Shown: positions 46,479 to 56,559, counted from the first letter of the stretch. The stretch: 64,000 nucleotides of DNA from DVED01 sp963838375 (GCA_963838375.1 CAWIQY010000006.1:372001-436000), one strand, 5' to 3'. The notes: generated from the sequence alone by a model not told the origin. Translations and numbers: made by a program.

Positions 46479-47354
46479 ATGGTTTTCATTTCCCAAAAGT
46501 CGATCGAGCAGGAAGATCCACCTCGTTCGCCCAAAGAAACCCTGCCGACGATGTACGATTTACCCAGCGAAGATCCCGAGGAACCCGGTTTGCCCGACGA
46601 ATTCCACGATCTCCAACCTCAATTATTAAGCCGAACCCTCTGGCTTCTTCAACACGCCCGGGAAAATTGCTTTACGGCTTCCGACCTCAATCTGTACTAC
46701 GATGTCAAGCATCCCCTTTGGCATAAACGTCCTGATTGGTTTCTGGTTCTCAACGTACCGCGTCTCTATGAAGGGACAGATCTGCGTCGCAGTTACGTCG
46801 TCTGGCAGGAAGGGCAAAGTCCCTATATCGTCGTGGAGTTTTTGTCTCCGGGAACCGATGGCGAAGATTTGGGACGTTTTTATCGAGAAGATGGTAATGA
46901 ATCCCCAGAAGTAAAAGTAGCCAATGCCAGCCCTGGGATACGTCCCAAACCACCGGGGAAGTTGGAAGTCTACGAGCAGTATTTGCGGGTTCCCCACTAC
47001 ATTGTCTACAGCCGCTACACGCAACAGTTGCGCTATTTCAAATTAGAAGGGGGAGTCTACCAAGAAAAGCAAATCCAGCCCGAAAATCCGCGCATTTGGT
47101 TGGCAGATTTGGAAGTCGGTTTGGGAATTTGGCAAGGAGAATTTGAGGAAGTGCCCAGTCATTGGTTGCGGTGGTGCGATGGTGAAGGCAACTGGTTGCT
47201 GACAGATACGGAACAGGAACGATTGGAGAAAGAACAAGCACAGACTCAACTGCGTCAAGCTGCCCGAAATCTGCTGGCAACTGGGATGGAGGTAAGTCAG
47301 GTGGCTCAGATTTTGGGGTTGTCGGAAGTGCAAGTGCGGGAGGTTGATTCTTAG
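46479..47354 (+). CDS. Uma2 family endonuclease (DUF820)
   Basis: A protein of about 291 residues. The Uma2 fold is a PD-(D/E)XK nuclease type; relevant blocks are FTASDLNLYYDVKHPLWHKRPDWFLVLNVPRLYEG, YIVVEFLSPGTDGEDLGRF and KLEVYEQYLRVPHYIVYSRY. The C-terminal 45 residues are a helix rich in Glu/Gln (TEQERLEKEQAQTQLRQAARN) with a helix-turn-helix-like end, MEVSQVAQILGLSEVQVREV. ATG at 46479 has a strong GGAGG five bases upstream, which decides it over ATG at 46449. Cyanobacteria hold many such genes; their role, defence or transposon-linked, is unsettled. Confidence 0.88.
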   Translation: MVFISQKSIEQEDPPRSPKETLPTMYDLPSEDPEEPGLPDEFHDLQPQLLSRTLWLLQHARENCFTASDLNLYYDVKHPLWHKRPDWFLVLNVPRLYEGTDLRRSYVVWQEGQSPYIVVEFLSPGTDGEDLGRFYREDGNESPEVKVANASPGIRPKPPGKLEVYEQYLRVPHYIVYSRYTQQLRYFKLEGGVYQEKQIQPENPRIWLADLEVGLGIWQGEFEEVPSHWLRWCDGEGNWLLTDTEQERLEKEQAQTQLRQAARNLLATGMEVSQVAQILGLSEVQVREVDS

Positions 47355-47671
47355 CTGGAGTTTGTCAAGTTTCTTGATGCGATCGATCGTTTTCAAAGTG
47401 GTTTGGAAAAGCTTTCATCGTCCGCTGATGCTCTAGTTCTTGGCGAGTCATGGCGATCGCAAATCCTTATTATCAATGGATAATTGATAATTGATAATTG
47501 ACAATTAGTTAATTAGGTTTAAGACCTTTTCGTTCGCGAAGAAATTAAGATTTTTTCTCAACTTCAATCCTCTTCTTTTAAGGAGAGGTGATTGTCCATT
47601 GTTCATTGTCAATTTTTGAATTAGCGGGAGTTCGACACCGCAGAACAAAAATGACAGCAGAAGAAATGTAA
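47355..47671. other. Intergenic region with a heptameric repeat
   Basis: This 317-bp gap between the Uma2 gene and recO (convergent) has no gene. It holds a 7-bp tandem repeat at 47480-47507, listed separately. Confidence 0.5.
47480..47507. repeat. Heptameric tandem repeat (STRR)
   Basis: Four copies of GATAATT (the last is GACAATT) lie between the convergent Uma2 and recO genes. Confidence 0.75.
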
Positions 47672-48508
47672 CTATCCATTAAAGTCGCCGATTCGAATTG
47701 AGAAACCCAAATGATATTGGGCATATTTTCGCAGAATTCGTTCGATCTTCACCCAAGCTTGCTCGATCGTTGGCGATTTTTCGAGTGTTTCTGGTAGCAA
47801 TGGTAATTCGGGTAAAGTTAACTGCTGTAATAAGGTTAATTCCGTGGCATTGAGGTAAACGAGCGGCAGTTTTGACGATCGATCGATTCGATAATTCTCC
47901 CCAGTTTCTCGGACAACGCGAGGCTGGGATGCTTCCACGGAATTGACCACTCCCCCTGCATCGATTCTAAATTCCGCGCGCCAGTTAGGATTATTAATAT
48001 CAGGAATTATTGCTTGTTGAGTCAGGCAACATTCGCGAACTTGCGGCTCGATTCCGGCTGATATGAGGAATTGAAAAATACCGCGATCGAGGCAAGCTAA
48101 CACCTCTGATAAAGCGGCAGTGGCATCGAGTTGTTCCAAACGGCTTAAATTCTCCACCAGCAAATCGAATAGTTCTTCCTGGGGTTGTTCGCTCAAGGCT
48201 TGCGCGAGCACCAACTCGGCAAAGTATTGACTGGCGGTGAGGGTTCCTAAATTGCGGGTCAAACCGGGATAGGAAGCGATCGTTTCGGCTTGGGTAATTC
48301 GATCGAGGGTTTTCCCTTTCGACATCGACAATTGGTTGATGACAAACAACGCACTGCGTCCCGCCAATGGAGATTTATGCTGGCGAGAGCCCGGCGCAAC
48401 CGCTCGCACCAAGCCATGTTCCCGCGTTAACACCGTCAACAGACGATCGCGTTCTCCCAACGGCATACTTTTTAAGTTGATTCCAATGGTTTTGTAAGTG
48501 CGGCTCAT
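47672..48508 (-). CDS. recO: DNA repair protein RecO
   Basis: RecO loads RecA onto single-stranded DNA with RecR in the RecFOR repair pathway. The protein of about 278 residues has the N-terminal OB fold (SRTYKTIGINLKSMPLGERDRLLTVLTREHGLVRAVAPGSRQ) and a C-terminal helical zinc-like domain with CCLTQQ. The order RxxL, GERDRLLTVLT and GLVRAVAPG is typical. ATG at 48508 is used because it opens right at the OB fold; a start at 48535 would add nine residues. It is not next to other rec genes. Confidence 0.92.
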   Translation of the reverse strand: MSRTYKTIGINLKSMPLGERDRLLTVLTREHGLVRAVAPGSRQHKSPLAGRSALFVINQLSMSKGKTLDRITQAETIASYPGLTRNLGTLTASQYFAELVLAQALSEQPQEELFDLLVENLSRLEQLDATAALSEVLACLDRGIFQFLISAGIEPQVRECCLTQQAIIPDINNPNWRAEFRIDAGGVVNSVEASQPRVVRETGENYRIDRSSKLPLVYLNATELTLLQQLTLPELPLLPETLEKSPTIEQAWVKIERILRKYAQYHLGFSIRIGDFNG

Positions 48509-48640
48509 ATTCAGCGATCGACAAAGACCTCTCAATTATCAGCCAACCCCTCGATGCGCGACTACAGTTTTTCTCGTTGATGGTTTTTGACCGATCGCAA
48601 AACTATACTCGAATTAGTGTAGAAACCATCAACGCTCAAC

Positions 48641-50049
48641 ATGACGCAATTGCTACCCAGACTCTCAACACCATCCTCGCGTTGCTGTCTCCTCAACCAA
48701 TGCCGACGACCCGGCATTTATCGTCCACTCGGGTACGGGATACGACGGTGTAGTCGGATTGGGCAGAGGCGGGATCAATTGCACCGGGGCGCTGCTTGCC
48801 GGAGACGGTCGGCATATTCTCACCGCCGCTCATTGCTTCAACCACGACGACGAAACGGCAAATCTCAACCCCAATCCCGCCGAATACACCGTATTTTTCG
48901 ACTTACCGACGGGTCGGGTTCCTGTGGCAGTGGAAGCCATTTTCGTTCATCCCAACTGGACGTTTGACGCAGTTCTCAACAACGATGTTGCCATTCTCAA
49001 ATTAGCACAAACTGCTCCCGAAGCCGCCGATCGCTACGAACTCTATCCGACGCCTGACGAAATGGGAAAAACGATCGTTCGGGTGGGTTACGGTGTCAGT
49101 GGAACGGGCTTCCAAGGTCAAAATGAGAACGATTTCGCTGGCATCAAGCGCATCGGTCGCAATCGCTACGACGCTTTGACAGAGATTTTCAATAGTCCGC
49201 AAAGTCCGGTCAATGTCATTGGCGGCGCGCAGTGGGCGTATGATTTCGATAGCGGTCAACCCGCCAACGATGCCTTCGGGCGTGAATTTGGGATTGTCGA
49301 TCTCGGTGTTCCCCAAGAAGTTGGCGCGTCCAGTGGGGATTCCGGCAGCCCTTCCTTCATCGATGGCAAAATTGCTGGGGTTGTTTCCAATGGATTCTCT
49401 CCCCTAACGCCGGGAATTGACTTCGACGGAGTGGATGGCAATGTCAGTTTTGGTGAATATAGTGTCGATACTCGGACGTTCTTCCATGCCGGATACATCG
49501 CCCAAACCCTAGCAGAATCCCGTAGCGGTGACGATCGAATTTTGGGGACGAACCGCAACGACTTGCTGTTTGGAAATCGAGGGAATGACACGATTTTCGG
49601 GTTGGGTGGGGACGATATTGCCTTGGGTGGAGGCGATCGCGATGTCATTTCTGGCGGAGATGGCAACGATGGATTGGGCGGAAATACTGGTAGTGATATT
49701 GTTAATGGTGAAGCTGGTAACGATACGATTTTTGGAGGTCAAGATGACGATACACTGACAGGTGGAGTGGGTAACGATGTACTGTCTGGGGATTTGGGAA
49801 ACGATCTGCTAACAGGAGGAGAAGGGAGCGATCGATTTGATGTTCGGGCGATCGGACGGTATAGATATTATTACCGATTTTACCGACGGACAAGATTTAA
49901 TTGGGTTGAAAGCTGGATTAATTTTCGCCGAGTTGTCGATCGCTCAAGTGGGTAACGATACAGTTTTGACCTCTGTTCGTGGATTATCAATTACGTTACA
50001 ATGGGTTAACATAAGTGCGATCGGCGAAACAGATTTTATCATTGTGTAG
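48641..50049 (+). pseudogene. Trypsin-like protease with RTX repeats, at least three frame breaks
   Basis: The main open part (48759-49955) encodes a trypsin-like domain and C-terminal RTX repeats. Trypsin blocks are GGINCTGALLAGDGRHILTAAHCF (catalytic His), NNDVAILKL (Asp) and GASSGDSGSPSFIDGKIAGVVS (Ser). RTX nonapeptides (GGXGXDXXX-type calcium sites) cover about residues 255-370, e.g. LFGNRGNDTIFGLGGDD. The start is missing: from ATG 48641 the frame must shift by one base near 48648 and again near 48702 to enter it, and near 49839 the last part continues in a third frame (FGRSDGIDIITDFTDGQDLIG) to a stop at 50049. It would be a secreted calcium-stabilised protease of about 465 residues. 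It is either decayed or misassembled. Confidence 0.75.
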
Positions 50050-50093
50050 GGGCGAAGCATTTACATGAGAAATGTCACATAAATGCTTCGCCC
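50050..50093. terminator. Bidirectional terminator-like hairpin
   Basis: A 14-bp perfect stem (GGGCGAAGCATTTA and TAAATGCTTCGCCC) with a 16-nt loop lies directly at the end of the trypsin-RTX gene and 37 bp before the convergent speE stop. A T-containing tail, TTCTTGTT, follows on the plus strand. Confidence 0.75.
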
Positions 50094-50129
50094 TTCTTGT
50101 TCTAACCCATTCGATGGTGGATAGCGAGA

Positions 50130-51074
50130 TTACTCTCCTGCCACCCCTTTGCCAAAAAACTTCGGCGGTTCAGCCAGCGTGAACACCTGAGTTTCCTCAG
50201 CAATAGCCCGTCGCAAGTGTGCAGGGATGTGCATCATCCCCACTAAGGTAATCCCGTCGAACATTTGTAATCCACCCGTGGTTTTTTCTGTCAGCAATCG
50301 ATCGATCGCTTCCGGTTCCGGGCGAGTGACAATTTCCTGCGCCGAAGCCAAGATAAAGCCCCACGGTGCAGCATACGTCGGCACATAGGATGTATAAGAA
50401 CCCGCATTAGGGAACACCGATTGCACCGTCTTCGCCAAACGGGCGTGTAATTTTAACTCTGCCGGAGAAACGGGTCCCGCTTGCACCGCCAAGTACCCAT
50501 CCGGTGTCAGAATCTTGCGAACTTTCTCAAACAACTCCTTCGTAAACAAAGGAAACGAGGGACCTTCTTCAATGGGATCGGAAAGATCGTAAAGAATCAC
50601 ATCCCAAAGATCCTGAGTTTGGTCTACAAACTCCAGCGCGTCGCCAATGACCAACTCCGTGCGAGGATCGTCAAAAGCATTCTGGTGCATCTCCGGCAAA
50701 TGCTGGCGACACGCCTCTACCACTTCCCCATCGATATCGATCATCACCGCCCGTTCGACGGTTTTCCAGCGCAGAACTTCCCGCAGAGTAGCCCCCTCGC
50801 CACCGCCAAGGATGAGGACATTGCGAGGGTTTCCATGAGCAACCATCGCCGGTTGCACCATCGCTTCGTGGTACAGAAACTCATCCCCCGTACAGGATTG
50901 CCATTTGCCGTCCAATACTAAGGCTTTCCCGTATGCCCCAGTTTCGACGATATACATATCCTGAAACGCCGTTTTTTTGTAAGCCAAAATTTGGGTGATG
51001 CCGTGGGAGTAAATATCCCAAGGGGTAATATACTCATTCACCCACACATCTGCTTTAAGCTCGCTCCCTGCCAT
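50130..51074 (-). CDS. speE: Spermidine synthase SpeE
   Basis: A protein of about 314 residues of the polyamine synthase family. It has the DEFLYHEAMVQPAMVAHGNPRNVLILGGGEGATLREVLRW block, which binds decarboxylated SAM, the acidic RAVMIDIDGEVVEACRQHLPEM and the catalytic loop YDLSDPIEEGPSFPLF, in which the Asp that activates the amine is present. It transfers an aminopropyl group to a diamine, forming spermidine or a relative. ATG at 51074 has GGGAGGG nine bases before it and so is preferred over the ATG at 51092. The enzyme is cytoplasmic; no other polyamine genes are near. Confidence 0.92.
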   Translation of the reverse strand: MAGSELKADVWVNEYITPWDIYSHGITQILAYKKTAFQDMYIVETGAYGKALVLDGKWQSCTGDEFLYHEAMVQPAMVAHGNPRNVLILGGGEGATLREVLRWKTVERAVMIDIDGEVVEACRQHLPEMHQNAFDDPRTELVIGDALEFVDQTQDLWDVILYDLSDPIEEGPSFPLFTKELFEKVRKILTPDGYLAVQAGPVSPAELKLHARLAKTVQSVFPNAGSYTSYVPTYAAPWGFILASAQEIVTRPEPEAIDRLLTEKTTGGLQMFDGITLVGMMHIPAHLRRAIAEETQVFTLAEPPKFFGKGVAGE

Positions 51075-51183
51075 AAAATGATACCCTCCCATTTGTTGAG
51101 TTCTACAGTATACAGAGTATCAGGACAGATACTGCAACTCTATGGAGAAGACCCCGTTTTTGCATCGCCAATTCCGATCGCCC

Positions 51184-54100
51184 TTAACTCGAAGAAGACG
51201 CAGTTGTTTCGGGTTCTGAGTAATCCTCCTCGGAAGATCGACTGTCTCCCCATTCATCCTCTTCCTCAGATTCGATCGTTTTCATCGGGCGGGAAAAATC
51301 GACTAACTCGTCTGGATCGAGGACGGTGACGGGAACGCTGGGTTCGGTGTCTTCTGGGGGAGAAGATCGATCGATCTTTTCCTCTTCTTCCACCTCAACC
51401 TCTTCTAACTCAACCTCTTCCACCTCAACCTCTTCTAACTCAAAAACACGATCGTTCGAGACAGTTTCAACCTGGGGTTTAGAGATCGGTGTATTCGCAA
51501 AAGAGAGTCCTTCCTCGACACAATCAACAAAGATTGTATCCCCTTCCACAAATGCCATTTCCAACAGTTTTGTGGCGATCGGATTTTCTAATTCTCGCTG
51601 AATTGCCCGTTTGAGAGGACGTGCCCCGTAAACTGGATCGTAACCCACGTCAGCGATATAAGTTTGAGCTTCTTGGGTGAGTTCGATTTTGATTTTTTGG
51701 TCGCCCAATAACCGTTCCAACCGTTGGATTTGAATGCCAACAATCTCCCGTAATTCAGCTTTCGTCAGCGGATGGAAGAGGATGATATCGTCAACGCGGT
51801 TGAGGAATTCCGGGCGGAAATGCGATCGAAGTGCATCATAGACCCGTTTTCGCATTTCTTCGTATTTGGCATCGTTCCCCGCCACATCTAAAATATGTTG
51901 AGAACCGATATTACTCGTCATCACAATCACGGTATTACAGAAATCTACCGTTTTGCCTTGGGAATCGGTAATTCGCCCGTCGTCGAGCACTTGCAGCAAA
52001 ATATTAAACACATCCGGGTGGGCTTTTTCCACCTCGTCGAATAGCAACACCGAATAGGGTTTGCGGCGGATGGCTTCGGAGAGTTGTCCCCCTTCTTCAA
52101 AACCCACGTATCCCGGCGGTGCACCGACTAATCGGGCGACAGAGTGTTTCTCCATGTACTCCGACATATCGATGCGCACCAAAGCATCTCGATCGTCGAA
52201 TAAGGAAGCGGCTAATGCCCGTGCTAATTCCGTTTTTCCCACCCCTGTCGGGCCCATAAACAGGAACGAACCGATCGGACGACCGGGATCTTTCATTCCG
52301 GCACGGGCGCGGCGAATGGCGGCGGAAACGGCTTCTACGGCTTCCGATTGCCCGATGACTCGTTGGTGGAGTTGGGCTTCGAGTTGTAGGAGTTTTTGCC
52401 GTTCTGACTCCAGTAAGCTGTTGACCGGAATTCCCGTCCACTTGGCGACGATTTCGGCGATATCGGCTTCGGTGACTTCTTCCCGCAGCATGGCAGCGCC
52501 TTGGGATTGGAGAGTTCTCAATTCGGTTTCCTTGGCTTCTCGATCGCGCTGAACCACCGCTAATTCGCCGTATTTCAACCGCGCCGCCAGTTCCAAATCC
52601 GATTTTCGTTCTGCCTGTTCGATTTTCAGGCGCATTTGTTCCTCTTCTTCCTTCAACGTGTTAATAGAATCGAGAAGTTGCTTTTCGCCTTGCCACTGAG
52701 AACTGAGTTCTTCTTGTTTGCCTTTGAGTTGGTCGATTTCTTGGCGAATTCGTGCTAATCGATCTTGAGATGGCGCGAAGGTTCCCACTCGTTCTTCTTC
52801 GGCTTCTAGAGACAGTTTTTCCATCTCCAATTGCATCAAACGTCGATCGACATCTTCCAATTCTGCCGGTTTTGAAGTAATCTCCATTTTCAGGGTAGCG
52901 GCGGCTTCATCGATGAGATCGATCGCTTTATCGGGGAGAAATCGATCGCTGATATAACGGTTCGATAGCGTTGCCGCCGCCACCAACGCCGCATCGATAA
53001 TCTTCACGCCGTGGTGAACTTCGTAGCGTTCTTTCAACCCGCGCAAAATGGAAATTGTATCTTCAACGCTGGGTTGTCCGACGAAAACTTGTTGAAATCT
53101 GCGTTCGAGTGCTTTATCCTTTTCAATATGCTTGCGGAACTCATCGATCGTGGTTGCCCCGATACAGCGCAATTCTCCCCGTCCCAGCATCGGTTTGAGC
53201 AAGTTGCCTGCATCCATCGTTCCTTGGCTGCCACCGCCTCCCGCGCCGATGACGGTGTGCAATTCGTCGATAAACATGACGATTTGACCGTCGGAACCCG
53301 TCACTTCCCGCAAAACCGATCGTAACCGTTCTTCAAATTCTCCCCGAAACTTCGCCCCGGCAATTAAACTGCCCATATCCAGGGAAATCAAACGGCGATT
53401 TTTCAACGATTCCGGTACATCTCCATTGACGATGCGTTGCGCCAAAGCTTCAGCAACCGCCGTTTTTCCCACCCCCGGTTCGCCGATCAACACTGGATTA
53501 TTTTTGCGACGACGCGATAAAATACCGATCGTCTGGCGAATTTCCTCGTCTCTACCGATAACCGGATCGAGTTTTCCCGCCCGCGCTTGTTCTGTTAAGT
53601 CTCTGCCGTACTTTTCTAAGACGCTTTCCTGGGTTTCTGCCTTGGCTTCTTTCTTTTGAGTCGCTTGACGGAGTTTCTTAATGGCAGCGGCAATTTGCGC
53701 TTGTTCGACGTTGAAGGTTTTGAGGGCTTTGCGTCCAATTCGATCGTCCTCTGCCAAACCCAACAGCAGATGTTCGACAGAAATCAGTTCCTCTTGGAAG
53801 TTCTGCCGTGCCGCTTCTGCCTTATCCAGCATGGTATCCAAGCTGCGACCCAAATACAACTGATCGATGCGATAGACTTTGGGATGGCGCTTGGCGAAGG
53901 CGTCGAGTTGTTGGGCGAGGGGTTCCGGTTCCACGCCAACTGCCTTGAGGATTTGCTGGGCAGAATCCGCGTGTTCCAACAAAGCAATGGCAACGTGTTC
54001 GACTTCGAGGTATTGATTTTGGTAGCGCTTGGCGACATCTTGCGAATTAACGATCGCATCCCAGGCTTTGTCGGTAAATTGGGTAGGGTCAGTTGGCTGC

Positions 54101-54273
54101 ATGGGGTCGGGTACGGGGTAACGGAGAGGGAGAATATCCGCGTGTTCCAACAAAGCAATGGCAACGTGTTCGACTTCGAGGTATTGATTTTGGTAGCGCT
54201 TGGCGACATCTTGCGAATTAACGATCGCATCCCAGGCTTTATCGGTAAATTGGGTAGGGTCAGTTGGCTGCAT
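51184..54273 (-). CDS. clpB: ATP-dependent chaperone ClpB with duplicated N-terminus and acidic tail
   Basis: A 1029-residue ClpB disaggregase. From residue 58 on it is a normal ClpB: N domain, first AAA domain with GEPGVGKTAVAEALAQ and VMFIDELHTVIG, a coiled-coil middle domain (about 460-590) and second AAA domain with GPTGVGKTELARALAASLF and LLFDEVEKAHPDV. Residues 1-51 repeat residues 58-108, arising from a 171-bp in-frame tandem duplication. The authentic start is probably the second copy at 54102, but the first ATG at 54273 is open and has the same upstream sequence. The C-terminus carries an extra acidic tail of about 120 residues with a VEEVELEEVEVEEEE repeat. It rescues aggregated proteins with DnaK. 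Confidence 0.95.
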   Translation of the reverse strand: MQPTDPTQFTDKAWDAIVNSQDVAKRYQNQYLEVEHVAIALLEHADILPLRYPVPDPMQPTDPTQFTDKAWDAIVNSQDVAKRYQNQYLEVEHVAIALLEHADSAQQILKAVGVEPEPLAQQLDAFAKRHPKVYRIDQLYLGRSLDTMLDKAEAARQNFQEELISVEHLLLGLAEDDRIGRKALKTFNVEQAQIAAAIKKLRQATQKKEAKAETQESVLEKYGRDLTEQARAGKLDPVIGRDEEIRQTIGILSRRRKNNPVLIGEPGVGKTAVAEALAQRIVNGDVPESLKNRRLISLDMGSLIAGAKFRGEFEERLRSVLREVTGSDGQIVMFIDELHTVIGAGGGGSQGTMDAGNLLKPMLGRGELRCIGATTIDEFRKHIEKDKALERRFQQVFVGQPSVEDTISILRGLKERYEVHHGVKIIDAALVAAATLSNRYISDRFLPDKAIDLIDEAAATLKMEITSKPAELEDVDRRLMQLEMEKLSLEAEEERVGTFAPSQDRLARIRQEIDQLKGKQEELSSQWQGEKQLLDSINTLKEEEEQMRLKIEQAERKSDLELAARLKYGELAVVQRDREAKETELRTLQSQGAAMLREEVTEADIAEIVAKWTGIPVNSLLESERQKLLQLEAQLHQRVIGQSEAVEAVSAAIRRARAGMKDPGRPIGSFLFMGPTGVGKTELARALAASLFDDRDALVRIDMSEYMEKHSVARLVGAPPGYVGFEEGGQLSEAIRRKPYSVLLFDEVEKAHPDVFNILLQVLDDGRITDSQGKTVDFCNTVIVMTSNIGSQHILDVAGNDAKYEEMRKRVYDALRSHFRPEFLNRVDDIILFHPLTKAELREIVGIQIQRLERLLGDQKIKIELTQEAQTYIADVGYDPVYGARPLKRAIQRELENPIATKLLEMAFVEGDTIFVDCVEEGLSFANTPISKPQVETVSNDRVFELEEVEVEEVELEEVEVEEEEKIDRSSPPEDTEPSVPVTVLDPDELVDFSRPMKTIESEEEDEWGDSRSSEEDYSEPETTASSSS

Positions 54274-54307
54274 GGGGTCGGGTACGGGGTAACGGAGAGG
54301 GAGAATC
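53966..54307. repeat. 171-bp direct tandem duplication at the clpB 5' end
   Basis: Copies 53966-54136 and 54137-54307 are in direct tandem, identical over 170 bp apart from one base (CTTTGTCGG against CTTTATCGG). Each copy holds the ATG and first 51 codons of ClpB plus 17 bp or more of leader. Because 171 is a multiple of three and no stop intervenes, the reading frame stays open across both copies. Confidence 0.95.
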
Positions 54308-54463
54308 AGGGAAGTTTGTTTCTACCTTAGAACAAATTGGCGGTAGAGACTAGTCTGGGGCGATCGGATTGAGAGTCAAACTTAACCGTACTCGATCGCA
54401 ATTCATCCCGACAACGAAAATACTTTAAAGTTAGATTTGAGTTGAGTAATCATCCTGTAAACT

Positions 54464-54886
54464 ATGGCTAGAGATACTTTCCATGCTCAAGTTAAAGCTG
54501 CGCTAACGAAAGAAGGTTGGACAATTACCCACGACCCCTTGAAACTTGAAATCGGTGGTGTCAAACTGGAAGTAGACCTAGCAGCTCAGAGAAGTATCGA
54601 AGGAGTGCTAGCCGCAGAACGAAACAACGAGAAAATTGCTGTGGAGGTGAAAAGTTTCATCACCCCCTCTCCTACCAACGAACTCCATACAGCGTTGGGA
54701 CAGTTCATTAATTATCGTACTGCTCTGGCAGACATAGATCCAGATAGAAAACTTTATCTAGCAATTCCTGTAGCGGTTTATGCCGATTTCTTTCAATTAC
54801 CCTTTCCGCAGCGAATCGTTCGAGAAAATACCCTAAATTTACTAGTTTACGATCCGATTTATCAGGAGGTTGTGAAATGGCTTTAG
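54464..54886 (+). CDS. xisH: XisH family protein (PD-(D/E)XK nuclease-like)
   Basis: A 140-residue XisH homologue. XisH was first found as a factor needed for excision of the fdxN element in Anabaena heterocysts. The sequence has the PD-(D/E)XK pattern D38 (VKLEVDLAA) and E61-K63 (AVEVKSF), pointing to nuclease ancestry. It is complete, from MARDTFHAQVKAALTKEGW to QEVVKWL. It overlaps xisI by 10 bp (xisI ATG at 54877), the usual coupled arrangement. Whether the pair controls excision here or is a toxin-antitoxin-like module is not known. Confidence 0.93.
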   Translation: MARDTFHAQVKAALTKEGWTITHDPLKLEIGGVKLEVDLAAQRSIEGVLAAERNNEKIAVEVKSFITPSPTNELHTALGQFINYRTALADIDPDRKLYLAIPVAVYADFFQLPFPQRIVRENTLNLLVYDPIYQEVVKWL

Positions 54887-55253
54887 AAACGATCGACTCT
54901 CCAATGTCAGACCCATCCACGAAGCTGGATCTCTATCGTCAGGCTGTCTGGCAATTTCTCACTCAGTATACAGGTCAGTCAGACGATCGAGAAAGTATAG
55001 AAACACAACCGATTTTCGATCGCGGGCCGATCGCTACTTAATCCTCAATATGGGATGGCGCGGACAAGAGCGAGTCTATGGTGTTTTAATTCATCTGGAG
55101 ATTCGAGCCGGAAAAGTGTGGATTCAACGCAATCAAACCGAACGTGAAATTGAAGCGGAATTGATGGCTTTAGGAATTCCCCAAGAAGATATCGTGCGAG
55201 GTTTGATTCCGCCTGAATATCGAGTTTTGGCAGGGTTAGAGTCTGGAGTGTAG
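54877..55253 (+). pseudogene. xisI: XisI family protein, frame break near 55026
   Basis: The N-terminal half (MSDPSTKLDLYRQAVWQFL and ESIETQPIFDR) starts at 54877 or 54904. After 55026 the XisI sequence continues in the -1 frame as DRYLILNMGWRGQERVYGVLIHLEIRAGKVWIQRNQTE and ends at 55253. One missing base bridges the two. Without the bridge, the frame ends at a TAA after PIAT. XisI is the partner of XisH and has no known catalytic motif. A second, intact xisI is at 63302-63643. Reading error or inactivation cannot be told apart here. Confidence 0.8.
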
Positions 55254-55301
55254 GCAGAGATCGATCGCCTCAAGCTAAAGATACCGAATCGGATCTCCAC
55301 T

Positions 55302-56559
55302 TTATAAGCCTACCAGGGCGATCGTCTCCTCCAAAATTTCCGCAGCTTTTTCAGTTTGTCCGTTCTCGGCTAAGATGTCGGCAATGGCGGTTAATGCTCC
55401 GGCTTGGCGATCGTTATCGGTAAGGGTGCGAGCAATTTCTAAGGCTCGATCGACGTTTCCCGCTGCGGCTAAAGTCACAGCAATATCATTCAACGCCGAG
55501 GCTTTCTGCCAATCAGATGGCAGGGATTGAGCCATCCCTAAAGCTCCCTCGATGTCTCCAGTTTCGGCTACAGCAACAGCAATCTCCGATCGCGCCAAGG
55601 TTTGCCATCCATGGGGAAGAGTTTGAGAGATTTCCAAAGCCCGATCGATTTCTCCAACTTCGGCTACAGCAACAGCAATCCCCGATAATGCTGGGGCTTT
55701 GCGATCTTCATCGATCATCATTTGAGCCAAATTCAACGCCCGATCGATTTCTCCGGCTTGAGCTAAGCTAGTGGCGATCGCCAATAGCGCTGAGGCTTGA
55801 AACATTCCACCAGTAATCGTTTGAGCCACATCTAACGCTCGATCGATTTCTCCAGCTTGGGCTAAAGCAGCAGCAATTTTCTGTAATAGCAAGGGTGTCG
55901 GAAATTCAGTTATGCTTTGAGTTAGCTCCAAAGCCCGATCGGCTGCTCCCGCTGCGGCTAAGGTAACAGCAATTTCACTCAATGCCGAGCCTTTCCAATT
56001 ATCATCGGCAATGGATTCAGTCAGATCTAAAGCTCGATCGATTTCTCCCGTTTGGGCGATAGGCAACAGCGATCTTAGATAGCGCAAAGGCTTTTGACCA
56101 GTCGGTAATGGTTTGAGCTATGTCCAGTGCTCGATCGACGTTTCCGGCTTCGACTAAGGCAATCCCAATTTCACTCAACGTTAAAGTTTTGCTGAAATCA
56201 GTAACGGTTTGAGCCACATCCAATGCTCGATCGATTTCTCCAGCTTCGGCTAAGGTAACAGCAATTCCACGCAATGCCGAGTCTTTTGATACCGATCCTT
56301 CATCGGTAATGGTGCCAGAGATCTCCAACGCCCGATCAAATTGTCCCACCTTGGCCAAAACGACAGCTATTCGGGATAACAGGTAAGGGTCGTGCTCCGA
56401 TATTTGCGCTAACTGGAACGACTCCACAGCCAATTCCCCAGTGTTGCCAATAACACTCAGATTCTCAGTGTGAGTTACAGAAGTTGCCCCCAATCCAGCA
56501 CGCGGCGCGAGAACCGCCAGAGACGCTAGCAAAGAGATGAGGGATGTCTGACGTTTCAT
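55302..56559 (-). pseudogene. Exported helical-repeat protein C, one frame break near 56061
   Basis: The protein starts MKRQTSLISLLASLAVLAPRAG, a signal peptide ending near GLGA. It then reads as about ten repeats of roughly 33 residues of the form IAVALAxAGEIDRALExAxTIxDxxxKAxAL, ending in a cap, ADILAENGQTEKAAEILEETIALVGL. The frame is broken near 56061, where one extra base separates FALSKIAVA from IAQTGEIDRALDL. The repeats recall TPR-type two-helix solenoids. All members of this local family share the same signal peptide and cap and differ in repeat number. The function is unknown; a periplasmic or surface scaffold is inferred. Confidence 0.8.

Noticed and set aside
53656..54330. Plus-strand frame opposite the clpB 5' end
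   Set aside because: Mirror of the duplicated ClpB codons; the repeat makes it look like a repeated protein.
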